Below the pieces are notes generated by a model. The model had not been told where the DNA came from. It saw only the letters and a list, made by a program, of their open reading frames with translations, and ran no database searches. From the NCBI RefSeq assembly GCF_902488755.1, contig NZ_CABTXF010000052.1, positions 1 to 7,691 on the forward strand: 7,691 nt of DNA. The letters are read 5' to 3'. Positions 4,241 through 7,691 of this stretch are shown piece after piece (positions within the stretch are counted from its first letter, which is position 1; each line of letters starts with the position of its first letter). Source of the stretch: an uncultured Murdochiella sp. (lineage in GTDB: Bacteria; Bacillota; Clostridia; Tissierellales; Peptoniphilaceae). Position numbers and translations under genes: made by a program.

Positions 4241-6466
4241 ATGGACGAAAACAGCAAAAAGAAAACGGAGCAAAAGGCGCCGAGTCATCCGCAGAAGAAA
4301 ATCGACACCAGTTTTACCCAAAATCGTGAGCTCTCGTGGTTGGAGTTTAATCGCCATGTCTTGCAGGAAAGCACCGATTCACGCGTTCCTCTCTATGAGC
4401 GCTATAAATTTATCGCCATTTTCACCAGCAACTTGAGCGAATTTTTCCGCGTGCGTGTCGGCTCTTTGATGAACCTGCGTGAATGGAAGCGCAACGCAGT
4501 GGACAACAAAACAGGATGGACCGCTGAGGAACAGCTCGCGCACATTTTTGCGGAAATGCCAAAACTCTATGCCGAACGCGATGCCGCTTTTGCGCAATTA
4601 AGCCATGCGCTGGAGCTTGCCGGTGTACATCACAAGCGCATGGAAAGTCTGACAAAGTCGGAAGCCAAGTTCATTGCCAACTACTACGAAGCAAATGTTC
4701 TGCCTCTCCTCTCGCCTCTCATTATCAACGCGCGTCATCCCTTCCCTCACATGATCAACCAAATGCTTTATGTTTTCTGTGATGTGGAAGACGCGAAAGG
4801 CACCGATTATTATGCGCTCATCGGCGTACCGACTTGGATTCCGCCCATTGTCTTTCTGCCCGACGGCTGCTCGTTCATCTTGTTGGAAGAAATCATTATG
4901 GAGCAAGCGGCGGCACTGCTCGGCGGCTTCAAAATCATCGACTCCGCCGTCATCTCCCTCACGCGCAATGCCGATATTGACTTAGATGACGGGATTGATG
5001 AAATCGAAGGAAATCTCTTGCAAGCCATGAAAAAGGCGATTAAGAAGCGCAATCGTCTCGCTCCAGTACGTCTGGAAATTCAGGGAACGCTGCCCAAAGC
5101 CTCGATTAAATTCTTATTAAAATACCACGGCCTGGACAATGCGCAAGTCTATTACAGCAAAGCCCCATTACGGATGAAGTACGTCTTTGCCATAGAAGAC
5201 ATATTGACACCCAAGCAAAAAGATCAGCTTTGTTATCGTCCCTTCTCTCCGCAGCCATCCCCGATGTTTTTGCCCGATGTGCCCATCATTGACCAGGTCT
5301 GTCAAGAAGATAAGCTGCTGCATTATCCGTATGAATCCATGGAGCCGTTTCTGCGTATGCTAAAAGAGGCGGCGCAGGATCCGACGGTCATTTCTATCTC
5401 GATTACCATCTATCGTATGGCGTCCATTTCCAAGGTGGCAGAGTATTTGTCTCTCGCCGCGGATAATGGTAAGGATGTTCTGGCGATGATGGAACTGCGC
5501 GCCCGTTTTGATGAAGAAAATAATATTGACTATTCAGAGCGCTTAGAACAGGCAGGCTGCACGGTCATTTACGGCATTGAAGAATATAAAGTGCATTCCA
5601 AAATTTGCCATATTACGCTCTATCGGGAAGGAAAAGTGCGCACCATCACCCAAATCGGAACCGGCAACTACAACGAGAAAACTGCTAAACAATACACCGA
5701 TTTAAGCTATTTCACTGCGGACGAACGCATTGGTGCCGATGCCGGTCTCTTTTTCAAGAACATGCTTATCAGCAAGGCGGATGGTCGCTATGATAAATTA
5801 TGCGTCGCGCCCACAGGCATCAAGCCGATGCTTATGACGCTGATTGATCGCGAAATCTTACGGGCGAAAAAGGGAGAAGAAGCACGAATCGTTCTCAAAT
5901 GTAATTCCGTCACAGAACGCGATTTAATGGATAAGCTATCCGAAGCCTCCTGCGCCGGCGTGCATATTGTGATGATTGTTCGTGGTATTTGCTGCCTTCT
6001 GCCGGGGGTTGCCGGAAAAACGGAAAATATACGGGTATTTTCCATCGTCGGTCGCTTTTTAGAGCATCATCGCATTTACTGCTTTGGTGCAAATCGAGAG
6101 GATATGTACATTTCCTCGGCAGATCTGATGACCCGTAACTTGGTGAATCGCATCGAAATTGCCGTGCCCATCCAGCAAGATGCCATTCGTCAACGTATCC
6201 GTCATATTCTGGATGTCTTCCTATCCGACGATACCAAAGCGCGTGAGCTGTTATCGGACGGCACGTATCGTCATGTACAAGGAACGAAGGGCATTTCCGC
6301 TCAAGCTCGCTTTATGGAAGAAGCGGAAAACGCACCGAAAGCGAAAGAAAAACCTGCGCCGAAAGCAAAAGAGAAACCCTCTCTGGAAACGAAGGAAAAG
6401 CCTGTACCAAAAGCAACGGAGAAAAACGGTCTATGGCAAAGAATAAGAACCTTTTTCCATCACTGA
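4241..6466 (+). CDS. ppk1: Polyphosphate kinase 1
   Basis: Reversibly transfers the gamma phosphate of ATP to inorganic polyphosphate. The 741-residue product aligns from memory with E. coli PPK at a nearly constant offset: the autophosphorylated His435 is His452 (in VHSKICH), His592 is His609 (in RFLEHHRIYCF), and Arg375/Arg405 are Arg392 (IYRMAS) and Arg422 (ARFDEEN). The N-terminal ATP-side region shows RELSWLEFNRHVLQE and Asn64 in SNLSEFF, where the family usually has NLDEFF. N, middle, C1 and C2 domains are complete, ending near residue 690. Beyond them lies a tail absent from typical members: four octapeptide repeats (698-729) and a short hydrophobic-basic terminus GLWQRIRTFFHH. The start at 4241 is fixed by GGAGG five bases (AGGCAAT context) upstream; an in-frame ATG at 4166 lacks such a site. 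No ppx exopolyphosphatase is adjacent within the window. Confidence 0.95.
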   Translation: MDENSKKKTEQKAPSHPQKKIDTSFTQNRELSWLEFNRHVLQESTDSRVPLYERYKFIAIFTSNLSEFFRVRVGSLMNLREWKRNAVDNKTGWTAEEQLAHIFAEMPKLYAERDAAFAQLSHALELAGVHHKRMESLTKSEAKFIANYYEANVLPLLSPLIINARHPFPHMINQMLYVFCDVEDAKGTDYYALIGVPTWIPPIVFLPDGCSFILLEEIIMEQAAALLGGFKIIDSAVISLTRNADIDLDDGIDEIEGNLLQAMKKAIKKRNRLAPVRLEIQGTLPKASIKFLLKYHGLDNAQVYYSKAPLRMKYVFAIEDILTPKQKDQLCYRPFSPQPSPMFLPDVPIIDQVCQEDKLLHYPYESMEPFLRMLKEAAQDPTVISISITIYRMASISKVAEYLSLAADNGKDVLAMMELRARFDEENNIDYSERLEQAGCTVIYGIEEYKVHSKICHITLYREGKVRTITQIGTGNYNEKTAKQYTDLSYFTADERIGADAGLFFKNMLISKADGRYDKLCVAPTGIKPMLMTLIDREILRAKKGEEARIVLKCNSVTERDLMDKLSEASCAGVHIVMIVRGICCLLPGVAGKTENIRVFSIVGRFLEHHRIYCFGANREDMYISSADLMTRNLVNRIEIAVPIQQDAIRQRIRHILDVFLSDDTKARELLSDGTYRHVQGTKGISAQARFMEEAENAPKAKEKPAPKAKEKPSLETKEKPVPKATEKNGLWQRIRTFFHH
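6332..6427 (+). repeat. Four 24-bp tandem repeats encoding a Lys/Pro/Glu tail of Ppk1
   Basis: Four in-frame 24-base units encode APKAKEKP (6332-6355), APKAKEKP (6356-6379), SLETKEKP (6380-6403) and VPKATEKN (6404-6427). The first two are identical as protein but differ at synonymous positions; the others have diverged. The consensus is x-P-K-A-K-E-K-P. The run is predicted disordered and strongly charged, and joins the C2 domain to the terminal GLWQRIRTFFHH. Unit number could vary between strains by slippage. Confidence 0.85.
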
Positions 6467-6503
6467 TTGTACAGAGAATCCTCTTTTCGGCATTAAATAG
6501 GCG

Positions 6504-6574
6504 CGCCGTGCTTCGGGCATGGGCAAAACGATCTTACTTTTTACGATCCCGCCTTCCCTCGGCACGGCGTTTTT
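6504..6574 (+). terminator. Possible ppk1 terminator overlapping the tadA 3' end
   Basis: CGCCGTGC (6504-6511) and GCACGGCG (6562-6569) are perfect reverse complements, and TTTTT (6570-6574) follows the second arm on the plus strand. The loop is long (50 nt), but a nested CGGG (6514-6517)/CCCG (6548-6551) pairing could shorten it. The second arm and T-run lie inside the last codons of convergent tadA. It is the best candidate for stopping ppk1 transcripts in a 67-bp gap that holds no ordinary hairpin with a T-run. Confidence 0.4.
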
Positions 6575-7097
6575 GAAAAAAAGAGCGTAGTAATTTAGCG
6601 GAGGCGTCGGCGTAAATACCGGAAGTGACCGGAAAATCGTGAAGATTGTGGCTGTGACCGAGAATAGAAAACTGGGATCCGCAACCGCCGCGTTCCGGAT
6701 CATCCGCGCCGTAAACCAGACGACCGAGTCGCGCATGAAGCATTGCTCCGGCGCACATGGCGCACGGTTCCAGCGTGACATAAAGCGTCATGTCGGTAAG
6801 CCGTCTTCCGGAACGGCTGGCGGCATCCTCCAAAAGCAACAGTTCGGCGTGTGCAAGACCATTATGGTCACGCTCAACGCGATTTACAGCTTGTGCCACC
6901 ACGATGCCGCGATGCACCAAAATCGCACCAACCGGCACTTCGCCGACAGCCGCCGCGCGACGCGCAAGCCATAATGCCCGACGCATGTAATAGCGATCGA
7001 TTACACGGCGCGGAAAACAAACCACCGCCATGGGACGCTTTTTCCCCTTCGGACCGCGCAATACTTTTTTTAATGGCGCAACGCGCAGAAATCGCAT
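6534..7097 (-). CDS. tadA: tRNA adenosine(34) deaminase
   Basis: Deaminates A34 to inosine at the wobble position of tRNA-Arg(ACG). Zinc/catalytic residues of the cytidine/deoxycytidylate deaminase fold are present: His83 and Glu85 in LAHAELL, and Cys112/Cys115 in EPCAMCAGAML. The typical EVPVGAILV lies at 53-61 and a basic C-terminal helix (SFFQKRRAEGRRDRKK) closes the protein. From the ATG at 7097 the product has 187 residues, about 20 longer than usual, with a very basic N-terminal stretch. An internal ATG at 7031 would give 165 residues, nearer the family norm, with AAGGGG 12 bases upstream (a long spacing). The outer start has only an AG-rich AAAGAGAA site but sits 12 nt after the uvrA stop, which suits co-transcription. 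Function is secure; the start is not. Confidence 0.93.
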   Translation of the reverse strand: MRFLRVAPLKKVLRGPKGKKRPMAVVCFPRRVIDRYYMRRALWLARRAAAVGEVPVGAILVHRGIVVAQAVNRVERDHNGLAHAELLLLEDAASRSGRRLTDMTLYVTLEPCAMCAGAMLHARLGRLVYGADDPERGGCGSQFSILGHSHNLHDFPVTSGIYADASAKLLRSFFQKRRAEGRRDRKK

Positions 7098-7109
7098 CTT
7101 GTTCTCTTT

Positions 7110-7691
7110 CTATTCTTCTTGTCTGTCGCGTTTGAGAAGCGGTAGCAAATATTTTCCGGTATAAGAGCCTTTTACCTGACAAACCTCTTCCGGCGTGCCC
7201 TCTGCGACAATCTGTCCGCCGCCGTCTCCCCCTTCCGGACCAAGGTCAACAAGGTAATCGGCGACTTTAATGACATCCAAATTATGTTCGATCACCACAA
7301 TCGTGTTGCCCTGTTCAATGAGCCGCGCAAACACCTTGATGAGCTTGTCGATATCCGCAACATGCAGTCCGGTTGTCGGTTCATCCAAGATATAAATCGT
7401 ATTTCCCGTAGAAACTTTGCCCAACTCCGCCGCCAACTTCACACGCTGCGCTTCACCGCCTGAAAGTTCTGTCGAGGGCTGCCCGATCTTTAGATAGCCT
7501 AATCCCACATCCACGAGCGTTTGCAATTTGCGCGCAATGCCTTTGTGGTTGCGGAAAAATTCCAATCCCTCTTCAATCGTCATCTCCAATACATCAGAGA
7601 TCGTCTTCCCACGATAATGCACCTGCAGGGTTTCCTGATTATACCGATGACCATGACAAACTTCGCAGGGAACATAGACATCCGGAAGAAA
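7110..7691 (-). CDS. uvrA: Excinuclease ABC subunit A, C-terminal part (5' end outside the window)
   Basis: The last 193 residues of UvrA, the damage-sensing ABC ATPase of nucleotide excision repair; the gene continues beyond 7691. The visible part starts FLPDVYVPCEVCHG, where the CxxC is the last half of the second zinc-binding site. It then shows the second ATPase's signature LSGGEAQRVKLAAEL, the Walker B YILDEPTTGLH, and the switch-histidine segment VVIEHNLDVIKVADYLVDLGPEGG. The end (LLPLLKRDRQEE, stop TAG) is a normal UvrA C-terminus. An internal GTG at 7622 is Val within the protein and not a start. tadA follows after 12 nt, so the two are probably transcribed together. Confidence 0.97.
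   Translation of the reverse strand, partial: FLPDVYVPCEVCHGHRYNQETLQVHYRGKTISDVLEMTIEEGLEFFRNHKGIARKLQTLVDVGLGYLKIGQPSTELSGGEAQRVKLAAELGKVSTGNTIYILDEPTTGLHVADIDKLIKVFARLIEQGNTIVVIEHNLDVIKVADYLVDLGPEGGDGGGQIVAEGTPEEVCQVKGSYTGKYLLPLLKRDRQEE

Noticed and set aside
6639..7135. Plus-strand open frames opposite tadA (66 to 111 codons).
   Set aside because: They are antisense to the clearly identified deaminase motifs and have no ribosome sites or recognisable products.
7620..7622. GTG at 7622 as the beginning of a 170-residue ATPase.
   Set aside because: The frame continues upstream to the window edge with typical UvrA sequence including its zinc CxxC, so this is an internal valine codon.
1..7691. 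tRNA, rRNA, CRISPR arrays or intact insertion sequences.
   Set aside because: No cloverleaf, rRNA-like segment, regularly spaced repeats, terminal inverted repeats with a transposase, or phage genes were seen on either strand.

Overview
The window reads as a bacterial chromosome segment, most likely Bacillota (Firmicutes). The evidence is strong AGGAGG/GGAGG Shine-Dalgarno sites, consensus TATAAT -10 boxes, moderately GC-rich housekeeping genes, and an AT-rich flank carrying a Firmicutes-type mobilisation-protein fragment. A Negativicutes or Clostridia member is a reasonable guess, but the sequence does not prove it.

Layout, left to right. (1) Bases 1-253 are strikingly AT-rich: by hand count about 63 G+C in the first 240 bases (26%), against roughly 60% inside the adjacent gene. 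They hold an 18-codon open frame resembling a MobC N-terminus, a bidirectional hairpin terminator, a 12-bp direct repeat and an 8-bp inverted repeat. (2) guaA (GMP synthase, minus strand, 254-1804) has a TATAAT promoter and a structured leader of about 125 nt. (3) A divergent double-hotdog MaoC-like hydratase (plus, 2037-3044) follows. (4) A Cof-type HAD phosphatase (minus, 3054-3938) converges on it, preceded by a possible 25-codon coupled ORF. (5) ppk1 (polyphosphate kinase, plus, 4241-6466) is divergent from the HAD gene and has an unusual repetitive Lys/Pro/Glu-rich C-terminal tail. (6) tadA (tRNA adenosine deaminase, minus, 6534-7097) lies 12 nt downstream of the 3' end of uvrA (minus, 7110 to beyond 7691), probably as one transcription unit.

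The genes do not form a single pathway. They cover purine nucleotide synthesis (guaA), phosphate storage (ppk1), tRNA wobble editing (tadA), excision repair (uvrA), a broad-specificity phosphatase and an acyl-CoA-type hydratase of unknown substrate. They sit in short alternating units: guaA and maoC divergent, maoC and HAD convergent, HAD and ppk1 divergent, ppk1 and tadA convergent.

I see no complete new system. The places that most deserve a second look are the composition break immediately beyond the guaA 3' end, which is a known integration hotspot, and the repetitive tail on the polyphosphate kinase. Next come the decayed first hotdog of the MaoC protein and the unclassified guaA leader.
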